Shown here in pieces: positions 22,573 to 34,539 of a stretch of DNA of 64,000 bases. Under the pieces are notes generated by a model. It was not told the DNA's origin and ran no database searches. It saw only the letters and a program-made list of their open reading frames with translations. Position 1 is the first letter of the stretch. Each line of letters begins with the position of its first letter. A program made the translations under genes and the position numbers. Source of the DNA: Dipteris shenzhenensis (lineage: Eukaryota; Polypodiophyta; Polypodiopsida; Gleicheniales); NCBI GenBank assembly GCA_047967505.1, contig CM106540.1; one strand, written 5' to 3'.

Positions 22573-22871
22573 AGATTCAATCTTAGTAGCTCCGGTAGGT
22601 GACCCTATCTGCTGCTGCGATCTTGCACAGCTTCATGTGGCCTATCAACCATTGGTTCACCCTCCATTGCTGAGAGGGAAAGGGGTTATTGGCCATTGCA
22701 TTGGACAAAAAGGCCGCCTCTGCATTTGACAGCCCAAATTCCTACACAGCACAACTTAACAGCTTCCAGAACAATTGTTTCAGATCCCATACATTCAACC
22801 AATAGTAGAAGGCTCGAATCTCCTCTCAGACCATCTCTTCCCTTCCATCTCAAAATTGGGATACACTGTTT

Positions 22872-24566
22872 CTAGGCCTCCACAAGCCCAGCAATTAACT
22901 CAGAACCCCTCACTTTTAGTGGAAACCATGAAACCAGCTTATCGTACCACCAAGAAAGACCCGGGCTTCCAATAGCCTTCCCAGCACTCTTGTCCACAAA
23001 TTCACAAATCACTTTTGACCAATGAGCTGCACAACTCAATAGTTTAGGCAACCACTTGGACAATAAAGACAACTTCTTGAGGCAAATATCCAGTACAACA
23101 AAGCCTCCCAAATTGTTCAAACTTTTCAAGAACTCCCATGGTATGTAATGCAGACGTCTAACACCAGAAATGACCATAACTACTTCTCAATCTCCATCCA
23201 GTGAGAATGCTTGAAGTGCCACACTGATGCAACATACGTGGTCGAGGCAGCTAGGACATGCTTTATTACCAGAATCCAAGCATTCCATCCAAGCTTCAGA
23301 CCACCCCACCCATGCAATTTCATTTTGATGCTATTATTTACCCAGTTGAAATGTTGTCTGAGACTGAGCCCTAGGCGCAACGGTGCCCCATGATAACACA
23401 CAATTTGTCTAGAGACAATTTGTCCTCTAAAGACCCACTTGATTGGCATAGAGGCCGCCCACTCTGATATTTCACTTAGCAAGACCCACAAAGCATAAGT
23501 TTTATTGATATCGCAAACAGAGCCAGACACATTGCAAAAGCATTGAAGCACTTGAAAAAGAACATCCACACTTTGTTTGGACCCCTCCACAGAAGTGACA
23601 AGATCATCTGCAAACATTGTAAACTAAACTGCTTGCCAGAAGGTAAACTAACCCCTTTAAAAGAGCCCATTTCTAACCCCCTCTTGATGAAACCAATTAG
23701 TGGCATAGTGCAAATGGGAAACAGGATAGGGGCCAAAGGGCACCCCTGCCTTATCAACCTGCATAACCCAAATCTCCCTCCTACTACCCCATTAATGCAC
23801 AATATTGTAGACGCACTGCCAAACAACGTGCTGACCATTTTGACCAACATAGGACCAAAACCCATATGTTCCAGCACTACCTTAATACATTCCCACCATG
23901 AGACCTGGTCATAAGCCTTATTGAAATCTATACCCACCAGCATACACTTCTGTCCCGATGCCATAACACAGAGGAGACATTCAGAATATTTTCTAAGATA
24001 TCCCGGTCCCTTCTGAAACCATTATGCTCTTTATCAACAAGCTGTGTGCAAATGCTTTGAATTTTGACTGCCACCGCCTTAGCATATAGTTTAAGTTGGC
24101 ATTCATATCCTCTGAGACAAACACCCTCTTTTCACTGCCTCATTGGCCATCCTTACCAAGTCAAGTTTTAGCAAATCCCGAAATTGCAAAAAAACTGTGA
24201 ACCCATCAGGGCTAGGCAACTTATCTTTCTTTGTCTACTTTAAAGCCTCCTCCAATTCTTTCATAGAAAATAGATGAGCCAGCCAGGTTTTCTGATTGGC
24301 AGGAACCGTCAATTTAACTGGAGAGAGAAGTTTGTTGAGGTTTTCTCTCCAATTATTGCCCAATGGGTTACCACAATAGCTACCTTCTTGAACACTCCAG
24401 CCACATGCCAGAACTCTGTCACTAAATTCCCATTGCAATCCTGAACCCCATCAATGGTTTGCGGACATGCTTTCTTTTCACCGATTGAAATAAAAGTTTT
24501 GAAGGGTAGTCTCCAACCTTGAGCTAAAGCTGCCTGCTCAGAATTTTGGCCTTTTCTACTTTGCAA
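22872..24566 (-). pseudogene. LINE reverse transcriptase (broken)
   Basis: The RT copies LINE RNA at a nicked genomic site. Visible blocks in order are EFWHVAGVFKK (24566-24309, N-terminal region), MLVGIDFNKAYDQVSW (23964 frame, block A), LIRQGCPLAP (block B) and MFADDLVTSVEG (23617, catalytic FADD, block C). WAASMPIKWVFRG and FNWVNNSIKMKLHGW (thumb) follow, and then PWEFLKSLNNLGGFVVLD in the 23177-22872 frame. Stops near 24230 and at 23970, plus a frameshift near 23610, break it. Confidence 0.85.
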
Positions 24567-24959
24567 TTCTCCACTTGCTTGATAGCATCCTCACATTCCA
24601 CTAATAAGGTGAGATAAAATCACATCCCGAGGAGCATCTACCAAGGCTCTATTCAAGCAACCTTGCACTATGGATAAATGAATGTCCTCATTGCAGAGTC
24701 TAGTCCTAGTTTAGCAAACATATGAATCCCCCAAATGCCAGCATCCCATCTCAAGCATGGGTCCACCACACTATCAGTGCATTCGTTCCACTTAGCTTTA
24801 ACCTGCTGCAGAAATCCTTATTCAATAACCAAGAATTTACGAACTTGAAAGGTACATCAAGGGACCACCCTATCCAAGAGGCAGAGAGAAACTCCAAGAC
24901 ACAGGCATGGTCAGAAACACTAGTACACCAGATATATTCCCCGCTCATTGGTCCCTTCA

Positions 24960-25760
24960 TCCACCATTCCTACCCAAAACTATAAAATCTATCTAATCGT
25001 CCAGCCCTAAAATCTGCCCCCTTTCTTCACTCTAACCCTTTTGGATCAAACTCCATGCAGTCTGTCAGGACCTAGGCTAGAGTCAAGTTCTCCCAGAATT
25101 ATAGCACTGGAATGAGATTGATCCCCTTGGTCCACAACCATATTCTAATCACCTCCCAGTAACCAATAGCTCGGCTTTAAGGGCATTCATACGCAGACCA
25201 GAATGCATTCGAAGCATAGACACTACCCACACAGAATGAGAAGCCTTTGATCAAAACTTTAGCGGCAATAAACCAGCCTTGGGCATTGTAGCAGAGCTCC
25301 TGCAACCCGATGCCAACCCTAGCCAGAATTGTTGTACCCCCCTCTAATGGGGCAGTTGGTCAGCACCGAGGGTGGACATGTCAGGTTGTATGAAAGAAGA
25401 ATGAGAAGACCGGGCTCAATGAACTCTCCCCCTATTTAAGTGCAGTGCAGACACAACTAAGAGCCCGTTATGAAATCTAGCCCCGAAACTCTATACAATC
25501 CACCTACTGTAAATCTATGGCATACCCAAAAGACTTTGGAATGCTCATGTTCTATCTGAGAACAATGTTGGATGACCAGCCCTGCTTGTTTGAAAGAAAA
25601 CCAGAGAGCATCATCAACACCACACTTACACTCCCAGAGGAGCACTATATCCAATCTTTTCTTGATCACCAGTGCCAAGCACTGTCTTTGCTTCAGCTTA
25701 CTGCAGTGGCCTCTCAAATTCCAACAGACTAAATTCACCTTGGTTAGCTTGTCATCCATT
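24960..25760 (-). pseudogene. LINE APE-type endonuclease (broken)
   Basis: The frame covering 25760-25457 reads VNLVCWNLRGHCSKLKQRQC, the start of an APE endonuclease with its conserved asparagine. LLWECKCG then occupies the metal-binding glutamate site (usually Q-E-T/S). After a stop near 25456 the domain continues only in fragments to about 24960 (WWMKGPMSGEYIWCTSVSDH, DHACVLEF), the last giving a probable SDH motif. The endonuclease nicks target DNA to prime reverse transcription. It is dead here. Confidence 0.7.
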
Positions 25761-25849
25761 TCATTGTGCGAGGGCCTTGACTGCATTACATAGATAATGC
25801 AAGCACTTCCCCTTGCCCCTAATTGACCCCTTGCAGCATCCTTGATTCT

Positions 25850-26975
25850 CTTGGAGAAGTTACACACCTTTTGCTTTGCATCACTTGCCGCATTCTTATT
25901 TTGGACTTCCAGAACCCTTATGCGATTCTTAGCTTCCAACATTTGAACATCATTAATTCCAGCATCTCCAACATCCAAATCCACTTCAATGGGAACATCA
26001 GCCCGAGCATACATCCCAAAATTAATGGCCTCACCATACACAGGCATAACTCGACACTTCTTGGAAGCATCACCACCCTCTTGCCTTTGAGCGTTCTCGC
26101 TCCCAGACTGCAAAGCATCCGAACCTTGGCCAGGTCTCTCATGCATGTTTCATTGCAACCTCGAGTGCTGTGCATGGTTACCACTACACAACCAATGTTG
26201 GTAGACAACTCCTTAGAGAAGGGTTGGCCGCTATAGATCTCCACCACCCTACCCTTCTTCGTGACAAATTTCAAAGTGTTGATGAATCTTGATGGATCCA
26301 ACTTCTGTGCATCCTTCAGCGATGCAACCATCTGGTTAAGCTAATTCACCTGCTCCTTAAGACCCGCTCCCCCCTTATCTTCAAGCCCCTTAGAAGCCAG
26401 CCCGAGAACCTCGTGCTGGGTTACCTCTTTCGTAGATGACACCGGAGCATCCTCAGCATTCTCAATCTTATCAGAATGATGAAGGAGGGGGTTTCTGACT
26501 TCCCCATCCAGAGGCCCTCTTGCTAGCCGAGTATCATCCACCTTTTGGGGGCATTCCTTGGCAAAATGACTAGTCTGCTTGCACATGTAGCAAGCATCCG
26601 GATAGGGGCCGAATCGCACCCGTTGACAAAGGGAATCACCGTCAGGGAAGGCAATACGCACGAAGTCAGGACTTCAAGACTTTTGCCCCACGTAATCCAC
26701 GCTTTTTGCAAACCATCATCTCTCCTTCAGAGAGATGGAACCAACAACATCCTACCTAGCGTAGCAGCCACCCAATCCACCGCTCTTCCTGGCCACGGCG
26801 CCAGCCTGGGGAACTCAAGCCATACAGGGATTTCGTGGAAAAGAAATTCCTGAAGATTAAATGTTGGACTCCAAGGAACCACCAACACCATCCTCAAGGA
26901 CAAAAGACTTAGCAATAATATCTTTACGCACCGATTCCCACATACATCGCAAGAGAAAGAAGCCTTTCCCCACAA
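25850..26975 (-). pseudogene. LINE ORF1 with CCHC zinc knuckle
   Basis: The minus frames carry VWLEFPRLAPWPGRAVDWVA (26975-26727), then FVNG-like sequence, and in the 26661-26341 frame DACYMCKQTSHFAKECPQK. The latter is a standard C-x2-C-x4-H-x4-C knuckle. A charged tail (SGSENAQRQEGGDASKKC) precedes the endonuclease. Plant L1 ORF1 proteins have this layout of a DUF4283-like fold followed by a knuckle, and they bind LINE RNA. At least two frameshifts break it. Confidence 0.75.
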
Positions 26976-27150
26976 AACAAGCTATGAACTGGGAAGCATG
27001 CAGGTCACACTCAGAAAGCAAGAACTGGTTAAGCTCCCCTAGCATGGGAACTCTCCCAATGAGAAGAGGTATATCTCCCCTCTAGCCATACGCTCAAACT
27101 CCCATCACATGCACTTTACCACTCTAATAGATCCTTTCTCTGGGCTTCAC

Positions 27151-27314
27151 TGCTCTCAACGGAAGCAAAATGGAAGAGGGAGAGAGAGAAACAGACAGCC
27201 ACACAAGTTTTTGGTGGGTGCAAAACACCTTAATCTTCTTTTTCATTCATTTATATATGTGTTTGAGTATTGTACATAACCGTGGTAAAAGCACGGTGAC
27301 CTTTAATCCCCACA
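27151..27314 (-). repeat. Copia 3-prime LTR
   Basis: Left-hand copy of the 164 bp LTR (the 3-prime LTR in transcription sense). It shares long identical blocks with 31491-31654, including ACACAAGTTTTTGGTGGGT and TTTATATATGTGTTTGAGTA. Confidence 0.9.
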
Positions 27315-27326
27315 ACCTCCCACTTA
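27315..27326 (-). other. Copia polypurine tract
   Basis: On the minus strand AAGTGGGAGGT lies immediately before the LTR start TGTGGGG. This is the expected place and composition for the plus-strand primer. Confidence 0.75.
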
Positions 27327-27471
27327 AAGGATAATGTGCCTTTAAGGGAGAACAACTAGTGAGCATACTATCCAATGCCCATCAATATACGACAATACTC
27401 AAACCGCTATCTAGGTAGACTCTTCGTTAGCATATCTGCAGGGTTATCATTTATATGAACCTTGACAAGCT

Positions 27472-28640
27472 CTATGCGCTTGTCCTCAAGTACCTCCCTG
27501 ATGAAATGGTATTGACCTCAATGTGTTTGGTCTTTGCATGAAAGACTGGATTCCGTGTTAGCTGAATAGCACTCAAGGAATCACTATGTAATGTCGGTAC
27601 ATTTGTATGAGTCCCCAAATCTCCCACTAGCCGATCAAGCCATATAGCCTCCTTGCAACCCTCTGTGGCTGCAACATACTCAGCCTCTCTGGTAGACAAA
27701 GCAACACACTTCTGTGCACGAGACATCCACGACACTACACCACCTGCAAAGGTGAACACATAACCAAAAGTGGATCTCCTACTATCCACATGCCCTACAT
27801 AGTCTGAATCTGTGTATCCAAGTACATGCATGTCTTCTCTACCAACGCAGATGCACATCTCCTTGGTACCCTTCATGTACCTCATGATGTACTTAACTGC
27901 CTCCCAATGCCTCTTTCCTGGATTAGCCATATACCGGCTAACAACTCCCACTGCAAATGCAATGCCTGGTCTAGTAGCTATCATAGCATACATAAGACTC
28001 CCAACCGCTGATGCATAAAGAACCTTGGCCATCATGACCCTCTTCTCATCTAATTTGGGACTATTTGTATGTCTCAGTTTCACATATGGAGGCAATGGAG
28101 TACTCACTGCCTTCCCCCCCTCCATATTGAAACGCTGCAATACTTTTGTAACATGCTCCTTCTGTGAAAGCCAAAGGAGTTTCCTACTCTGATCACGCAT
28201 GATGCGCATACCAAGAATATGACCTGCAAGTCCTAAATCCTTCATATCAAAGGCCTCATGCAACTTGGCCTTTAATGTATCTAGCTCATAAGTATTCTTG
28301 CTAGCCAATAGCATATCATCCACATATAGTGCCAGGAGTATCAGGCTATTATCCTTAGCCCTTTCAGTGTAGAGGTAGCGATCAATTTCACTCCTTCTAA
28401 AACCCTGGGACTGAATGAAAGCATCAAACTTCTAATACCATTCTCTAGGGGCTTGCTTAAGACCATAGAGACTCTTCTTCAGCTTGCAAACTAAACGCAC
28501 TTTGCCCTTTTCTTCAAAGCCTTCCGACTACACCATGTAAATTTTCTCATGCAGATCCCCATGCAAGAAAGCTATCTTGACATCCATCTGCATAAGCTCT
28601 GTCACTAGGCCAAGCATGCATCTAAGTGTGGTCATCTTCA
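27472..28640 (-). pseudogene. Copia reverse transcriptase and RNase H
   Basis: The long frame 28323-27472 starts at the catalytic box (LALYVDDMLLASKN, where the M lies in VDDM). It continues through DMKDLGLAGHILGMRI, STPLPPYVKL and YASAVGSLMYAMIATRPGIA. RNase H follows: LGYTDSDYVGHVDSRRSTFG, KCVALSTREAEYVAATEGCK and KHIEVN near the end. Upstream, 28640-28330 holds RT blocks such as [19 protein letters not shown] and [15 protein letters not shown], separated by stops near 28531 and 28434. The open stretch of about 280 codons is a fragment of a Copia pol and lacks its start. Confidence 0.9.
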
Positions 28641-29607
28641 CAACTGGAGAGAATATCTCATCAAAGTCCACACCCCTCTCTTGCTTGAACCCTTTAGCGA
28701 CCACACGGGCCTTATATACCTAGGCACATCATCACCTGTGACCTTCATCTTGTAGACCCATTTACATGGCAATGCTTTCTTTCCATGTGGCAAAGAAACC
28801 AAGTCCCAATTCTTATTCTTCATAAGTGAACTCATATCTAATTGCATAGCATACTCCCACTTGCATTGATCCTCGCGCATCATAGCCTCTTTGTAGCAAG
28901 AAGGCTCCCCGTAATTAGTAAGCATCACATAGTCTACCCTTGGAACAAACCTATCAGGCGGTCTAGACACTCTAGATGATCTTCTCAAGGGCATTTTAGC
29001 TTGCTGTCCCACCTGCATTTCAGCCACATTTGGCTCATCATTTCCACCAATAGATGATCCATCATCTACCCTTGTATACCCATGGGAGTACTTGGTGGTA
29101 CCATTTCTTGTACATTTGGTGCATGGACAACTTGTTGTCTATCAACATATGCAGGTGGATTCACATCCTGGAAAGTGATTCTCCTCATTTCCACATCCCT
29201 CATGAGTGCCTTATGCATCTTCTTCTCATTCAAGGCTACATCATGGCTGTGTATGATCTTCTTTGCTTCTGGATCCTAGAGATGATAGCCCATCTCTCCA
29301 CTTTCACCATAACCCAAAAAGATGCATTTCCTAGACTTAGGATCTAGCTTCTTTCGAAGCTCTTTTGGCACATGTGCATATGCCTCACACCCAAATATAT
29401 GCAAATGAGAGTAAGAGGGCTTCTTGCCACTCCATGCCTATTCGAGAATACCACCATCCAAACTCTTACTAGGTGATCTATTAATCACGTGCACTGCAAT
29501 CTTCATTGCCTCAACCCAAAAACCACTAGAAAGACTTGCATTGGAAAGCATGCATTGCAACCTTTCTTGAATGGTACGGTTCATCTTTTCTGCAACTAGA
29601 TTTTACT
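28638..29607 (-). pseudogene. Copia integrase C-terminus to RT N-terminus
   Basis: Reading left from 29607, broken frames show the end of the integrase: RTIQERLQCML, GFWVEAMKIAVHVINRSPSK and LHIFGCEAYAHVPKELRKKL. A linker follows, and then the 129-codon frame 29027-28638 with RRSSRVSRPPDRFVP, YKEAMMREDQCKWEYAM and LPCKWVYKMK. The last is the standard start of Copia RT. Stops near 29441, 29278 and 28690 mark decay. The plus-strand frames here are shadows. Confidence 0.85.
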
Positions 29608-29898
29608 CTAGAGTACGAGGGAATGTGAGATCCCTCTTAATCCCACGTGTATCACAGAAATGCTGAAGTCATGAGAGACATACTCTCCACCATTGTCAGA
29701 CCATAGGCATTTAAGCGTTCTACCTGACTGATTATCAACCAAGGCCAGCCATTTCTGAAATACCTGGAACACATCACTCTTACGAGCTATAGCATAAGCC
29801 CACACTTTCCTAGTTGCATCATCAATGAATGTCACATAGTATTCAGCCCCGCCTAATGATCGTGTAGGCCTAGGACCACATACGTCTAAATGCACCAA
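29608..29898 (-). pseudogene. Copia integrase catalytic core
   Basis: The 96-codon frame starts VHLDVCGPRPTRSLGGAEYY with the first catalytic aspartate (HLDVCGP), then VTFIDDATRKVWAYA. LWSDNGGEYVSHDF carries the second aspartate (SDNGGEY). A frameshift near 29660 takes over before the catalytic glutamate, which lies in KMNRTIQER in the next frame. In the standard motif a glutamate precedes that arginine run, so its state is uncertain here. Confidence 0.85.
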
Positions 29899-30058
29899 AT
29901 CAAGCTTTCTTTCCCCTTCTTTTATGGGCTAATTTAGTCTGCTTCCCATAGAGACAGTGCTCACAAAATTTAAAATCAGAGAAACTTAAATGCGGTACAT
30001 AACCCAAATGGCATAAGAGTTTCATCCCATTTTGGCTCATATGGCCCAATCGGCAATG

Positions 30059-30600
30059 CTATAAAGAAGTGCTTGGCTGCTCCGTTATTGCAACAACATG
30101 ATCAAACACCCCTGATACATGTAAGGGATACAAAGTCCCACACTTGGCACCCTTGGCCAAAAGCATAAAGCCCTTCTGAATTTTCCAACCCCTAGAACCA
30201 AAGATGGTCTGAAAACTAGCATCATCTAGTTGACTCGTTGAAATGAGACTCTTGGTCAGCTTAGGCACATGTCTCACATTTTTCAAAATAAATGCAAATC
30301 CATTTGCAAAAGAAAACTTTATGTCACCTACTCCCACGAATATGCATCATCTGAAGTGGTAAGCAACTCTATAGATAAACTAGACATGAAGAGAATGTCA
30401 TTGTCACTATCATGTGTGACTGCATTGATCTCCTCGATCTTTACTTTTCCTTTGTCCTCCCTTGGACTCTCTTCCTTCTGATTTGCACCCCAATTTGCAT
30501 TCTTTTTCTTATCCTTTTGCTCTCTTTTAAGCTTGTAGCAATCCTTTTTCATGTGGCCCTTCTTGCCACAATAGTGACACTCAATGTTTCATGCCCTGGA
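30059..30600 (-). pseudogene. Copia zinc knuckle fused to GAG-pre-integrase, protease core deleted
   Basis: Near 30590-30550 the minus strand encodes CHYCGKKGHMKKDC, a perfect CCHC knuckle. It is followed by a lysine-rich linker in the 30552-30328 frame ending TSDDAYSWE. The next frame (30337-30059) resumes at VGDIKFSFANGFAFILKNVR, HVPKLTKSLIS and CGTLYPLHV, which is the end of the protease and the GAG-pre-integrase domain. The aspartic protease active site (D-S-G-A/C) normally found between SW and the GVGDI strand is absent, so about 40 residues are deleted at the junction near 30335-30345. Confidence 0.8.
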
Positions 30601-31470
30601 CTTGCTACAGGCCTCAAAACATGGGCGCCATTGCATAATCGGACTCAATAAGACAATCTGCAAATATCTCTCTTCTGCTAGAACTCCAAAATCCCAAACC
30701 GATGAGTGAGAAATGGGAATCAACACTTATTTACTACCATGTGGCATAAATCCAAGGTTTCAAAACCTTAGAATGAAAAATCCATAACAGAGAGACGAAA
30801 TCAAATACATAGAGATCTATAACTCTGAAAATACTCCACCGAATCGCGCAAGAACTGACACATAGGGGTCTTTAGGCATCCAAACGCAATGGGATAGATG
30901 GTTTTGGAAACCGTGGTCCCAATCACTAGGTCCAACACATGGACTGAAAAACGTTTTTGGAAATTGAACTGTTTGTAAACTCCATCGAAGTGCGAATGAT
31001 GAGCAAAATAGAAGTTTTAGGACCTCCTGAGTCCATCGAAACTAACAAATCTGCAAATGGTTGCTCCAAACTTGAGTTCCAACACCCAGGCAGAAAAACG
31101 TCGAAACTGACACAGTGAGTCAGAAATCCAACAAAATGATCCCAAATTCAAGAATGAAGGTGTTTCCAAGCTCTTGAAGTGAAATGGACACCAAAAGCAG
31201 GCAATGGTTGCCTCTACAAGTCAATACGGAGTCTCTGTCGTTGAACAGAACAGGGAAAAGGTTTAAAAAGGACTTTTTCTTTGAAAACACTTAACAAGCT
31301 CTCAAAACCACTTCACAAAATCAAAGTGACTTTTCCAAAGGTCCCTTCAAGGTCTCTATGCACTCAGATGCAAGTAAAGTCACCCACAAAGCTTTCCACT
31401 GAGCTTCTCCTTCCTCCCACAGAGCTGCTGAGCTTCCAGGCATTCAAGCACGCCTAGCTAGATCACCCGG
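30601..31470 (-). other. Copia leader with gag N-terminus missing
   Basis: About 870 bases between the primer binding site and the zinc knuckle show no gag-like open frame on the minus strand. In an intact Copia element the gag capsid domain (about 200 residues) would precede the knuckle. Either the capsid-coding part was deleted or it has decayed beyond recognition. Confidence 0.5.
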
Positions 31471-31482
31471 GCTCTAATACCA
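31471..31482 (-). other. Copia primer binding site (initiator Met tRNA)
   Basis: On the minus strand TGGTATTAGAGC lies 8 bp inside the 5-prime LTR. It matches the usual plant primer site TGGTATCAGAGC, complementary to the 3-prime end of initiator methionine tRNA, with one substitution. Confidence 0.85.
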
Positions 31483-31490
31483 GTTGAGAG

Positions 31491-31654
31491 TGCTCTCAAT
31501 GGAAGCAGAACGGAAGAGGGAGAGAGAGAAATAGAGAGCCACACAAGTTTTTGGTGGGTACAGAACACCCTAATCTTCTTTTTCATTCATTTATATATGT
31601 GTTTGAGTATTGTACATAACCAGGGTAAAGGCACAGTGACCTTTAACCCCCACA
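31491..31654 (-). repeat. Copia 5-prime LTR
   Basis: Right-hand copy of the 164 bp LTR, next to the primer binding site, and therefore the 5-prime LTR in transcription sense. It contains TTTATATATG, a possible TATA box when read on the appropriate strand. Confidence 0.9.
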
Positions 31655-33425
31655 ACCCCAGCTCTTGCTTTGAGAAGCAAACGGACTTCAAGCATGAGAC
31701 AGGGGAGCGAAGCCTCCTTGTGGTTTTTCAGTCAGAGCGTCAGCATATGAGTGTCCCTCCTCGTGGTTAACACCAGCTTTGCCACTCTTCTATTTCTTGG
31801 AGCTCACACCGTCAGACACTCGAGTAGTCTTCTTTTTAACCGTCCCCTTGCATCGGACCAGAATCCCCACCTTTCCATTCCTTGGAGCTCACATCAACAA
31901 ACACTTAGTAGGCTCCTTAACTCCATAGCCCCCTTGCACCAAATTGAAAGCTCCGTTCTCCACATTCATTAGACTCCCTTCGAAACACTCAAGGAAAGAA
32001 CAATGTTGTCATTTCACGCCTTTTCCTACCCAAACATCCCTAGCTACTTCCACGGCTTAGCACACATAGTTTCATCTCACACTCTCTTTCGAATCCTGAT
32101 CATCTCCAAAGGGGAGGTCAATCTCATTAGTTAGTGTTAAGCCAATCCCCAAAAATGAGTTGTTGATCAAAGTCATGGTTCACAAGATAAACTTTTTATA
32201 AATAACCATAGAACACTATTAAGAGCTATGAGTTCTTGATATGCTGTGCTAACTTGCAGTGGCACAAATACATTTGTGATCCAAAACAAAGAAATTTCTA
32301 TGCCTCCTTGCAAAAATAAAAAATAAAATCTATGCCTCACGAGTGAAGTATACTACCCAAAATAGGGTAGAGAGCTAGCTTGAGACCACATAAAATATAA
32401 ACTAATTTTGCCTTAGGTCTGTAACACACTACTTTGAAATAAGGCAATGCCAATCTGAAAACTACAAATGACACAAACACGATCCAAAAAAATGGTAAAT
32501 GCCTCAAGACTACATCACACTACGTAGATTGGCAAAGTACCAATATCTACATCCAAAATTGAAATGTAGCACTGACAACCAAGCATTCTAGCAAGTCCAG
32601 AATGCCTATATTCATGCCGTGGCGCTCTAGGGTCCTAGCCACATCAGATTTTTTAGGCTGCAGGTTTGAATGTCTAGCTGTAAAACAGTCCAAAACCATG
32701 ATTTGGACACAGGAACATGCCTTTATTTTGTGTAAAAAATATTTGCATCTAGAACCTTTGATATTTAGATACACTAATGTTTCTAGTGATTGTCTTGTGT
32801 TCGTAAACTACCATGTGTTGGAGCTTGCTCTCGGCCATCTTTACTCAAGCTCCTGGCTATCTTGACTGACCACTAACACGAGTTTTTCCCAAACCTCTTC
32901 CGTGGCTTGGGAAGTGGCAATGTCGACAGGTTTCGGGATTCGAGAGGAATTCCTACATGGAGTAGACACATGCATCCGTAACAACCACCACGTGTTAGGG
33001 GCTTGCTCTTGGCCATCTTGAGCGACCATCGACACGATCGCTGGTGATGGTCGGAAAGTTAGCACTGGTTGCACATTTTGGCCGGTCAGACGGATTTATT
33101 CCTAACGTCAAAGTGGCCATACCTTTTTGGCCCTACAAGGGTCCATTGGGTTTGTAGGGGTATTAGTGGCCATCCTAGAAAATCATTTAATTTGAGTCAA
33201 TTTGACTCGAATTATAACGATGATTAGTGTTTAAAGCATGATGGTTAGTGTTTTAAATAGGGTAGTTAGTTTTAGGGTTAGTGTATTACGTATTGTTAGA
33301 GGTCTTGTCTCTTACCTTTTGAAAGCTTTTGTTGCTTTGTGGCGACGTTCGTCTAGGCGTGGTGACACAGGAGGACGATTCGGCTCACTCGTTTGGGCGT
33401 GGCGACGCAAGAGTTTGATTCGTGA
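31655..33425. other. unassigned stretch
   Basis: No gene recognised on either strand. Two imperfect copies of GGGGCTTGCTCTTGGCCATCT occur at about 32819 and 32998, about 180 bp apart. This is the only internal structure noticed. Confidence 0.4.
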
Positions 33426-33957
33426 TAGCGTGTGTATATAGGGATGTAGTGATGTAGCGATGCTTGAAGAGGGCAGCCATTCTTGGCTTGCACCTCTTCA
33501 GAGAATCGGAGAGCAAAGTATGGGGGATCATCTCTACCAGCCAGATTTTCATCTACCGTGACAGGAGGTAGGAGCACTTGCATGTTTATAAAATGCATGT
33601 ATGCTTGTGGTGCAGCTGCAAGATGGTCGTGTATGCATTGTGTTCATCTTGTTGTGAAGATTTCGATACGAAAATGGTGGATTATGAAGGTCTGTGCTCG
33701 AGTGTTGGTCTACGTATATTTTCATCGTCTCTGGAGTGTAGATTCGTCTGTAAAATTCGATGCAACCATGTCTGGGAAGTTTTCACCGAGTTTCGATTTT
33801 GGGTTCTGAGATGAAATTTGTTGTTGGAGTGCGTGGACGTGCTGCATAAAGCTGTAGGTGGGTGTGGAGTGTGTTTTTGGGGTGCATGAAGAAGCACAAA
33901 CTGGAGAAGAAGGACCAGCATGTGTTGTGCGTGATGATCTGGGACGCTCCCATGATA

Positions 33958-34320
33958 GTTTGGGCTGTGTATCTGCGTGATGATTTGGAAGGACACGATG
34001 ATGATCTAGGAGGGCGAGATGACAGTAGAGGGTTGTGTAAACTTGGTCTGATTGTGAATGGTTCAAATGGTCATCTTGTCTGTGTGTTTTTGGTGCTAGA
34101 GTCTTACTGTGTGTGTGTGTCAAGTTCTGATTTCGGGTTTTGAGATGAAATTTTTGGGGCTGTGTATCTGCGTGACGATTTGGGAGGGCGCGATGACAAT
34201 CTAAGAGGGCACGAGGATAGTAGAGGGCTATGTAAACTTGGTCCGATTGTGAATGGTTCAGATGGTCGTTTCATCTGTGTTTTTGGTGCCAGAGTCTCTG
34301 TGTGTGTGTGTGTTTTAGAT
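33958..34320. repeat. 195 bp tandem duplication
   Basis: Two copies start at GGCTGTGTATCTGCGTGA (33963 and 34158). They share GTAAACTTGGTC and GATTGTGAATGGTTCA and end in short TG repeats. Identity is roughly 85-90 percent by eye. Confidence 0.8.
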
Positions 34321-34539
34321 AGACATTTTGCGTGAGGATCTGGTAGGCAGTGATCAAAATTTGGCGCTAATTTATGTGTTTGGGGGGAACTAGATGTTCT
34401 GTCGATAGGTGCGATGGGTGGAGAGATTGAATTTTCCGTGGATACCTATTATGGTTGCGATGGAGATGCATGATGTGTGTATTGGGTAGACATTGCGATG
34501 GGCATGGTTTTTGAGAATCTTGTAGTGTTAGTTAGTTGC

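Larger units (their letters stand above)
21892..27110 (-). mobile_element. near full-length but broken L1-type LINE
   Basis: This minus-strand LINE has, in transcription order, ORF1 with a CCHC knuckle (about 27045-25850), an APE-type endonuclease start (about 25760), a reverse transcriptase (24566-22872) and a C-terminal zinc-finger region (22572-21937). It ends with an oligo-T (21892-21901) that is its poly(A) tail. Stops and frameshifts occur in every domain. The 5-prime limit is uncertain: a Copia LTR begins at 27151, so either the LINE ends just before it or the Copia element inserted into the LINE leader. No target-site duplication was found. Confidence 0.85.
27151..31654 (-). mobile_element. 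Ty1/Copia retrotransposon, internally deleted
   Basis: The element is bounded by two direct 164 bp LTRs (27151-27314 and 31491-31654), both starting TGCTCTCAA and ending CCCCACA on the plus strand. On the minus strand the order is LTR, primer binding site, long leader, zinc knuckle, GAG-pre-integrase, integrase, RT, RNase H, polypurine tract, LTR. This is the Copia order. Most of gag and the protease core are missing, and the integrase and RT carry stops, so it cannot move on its own. No 5 bp target-site duplication was found (flanks TTCAC and ACCCC). The LTRs differ at about 12 positions, which means an old insertion. Confidence 0.9.
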
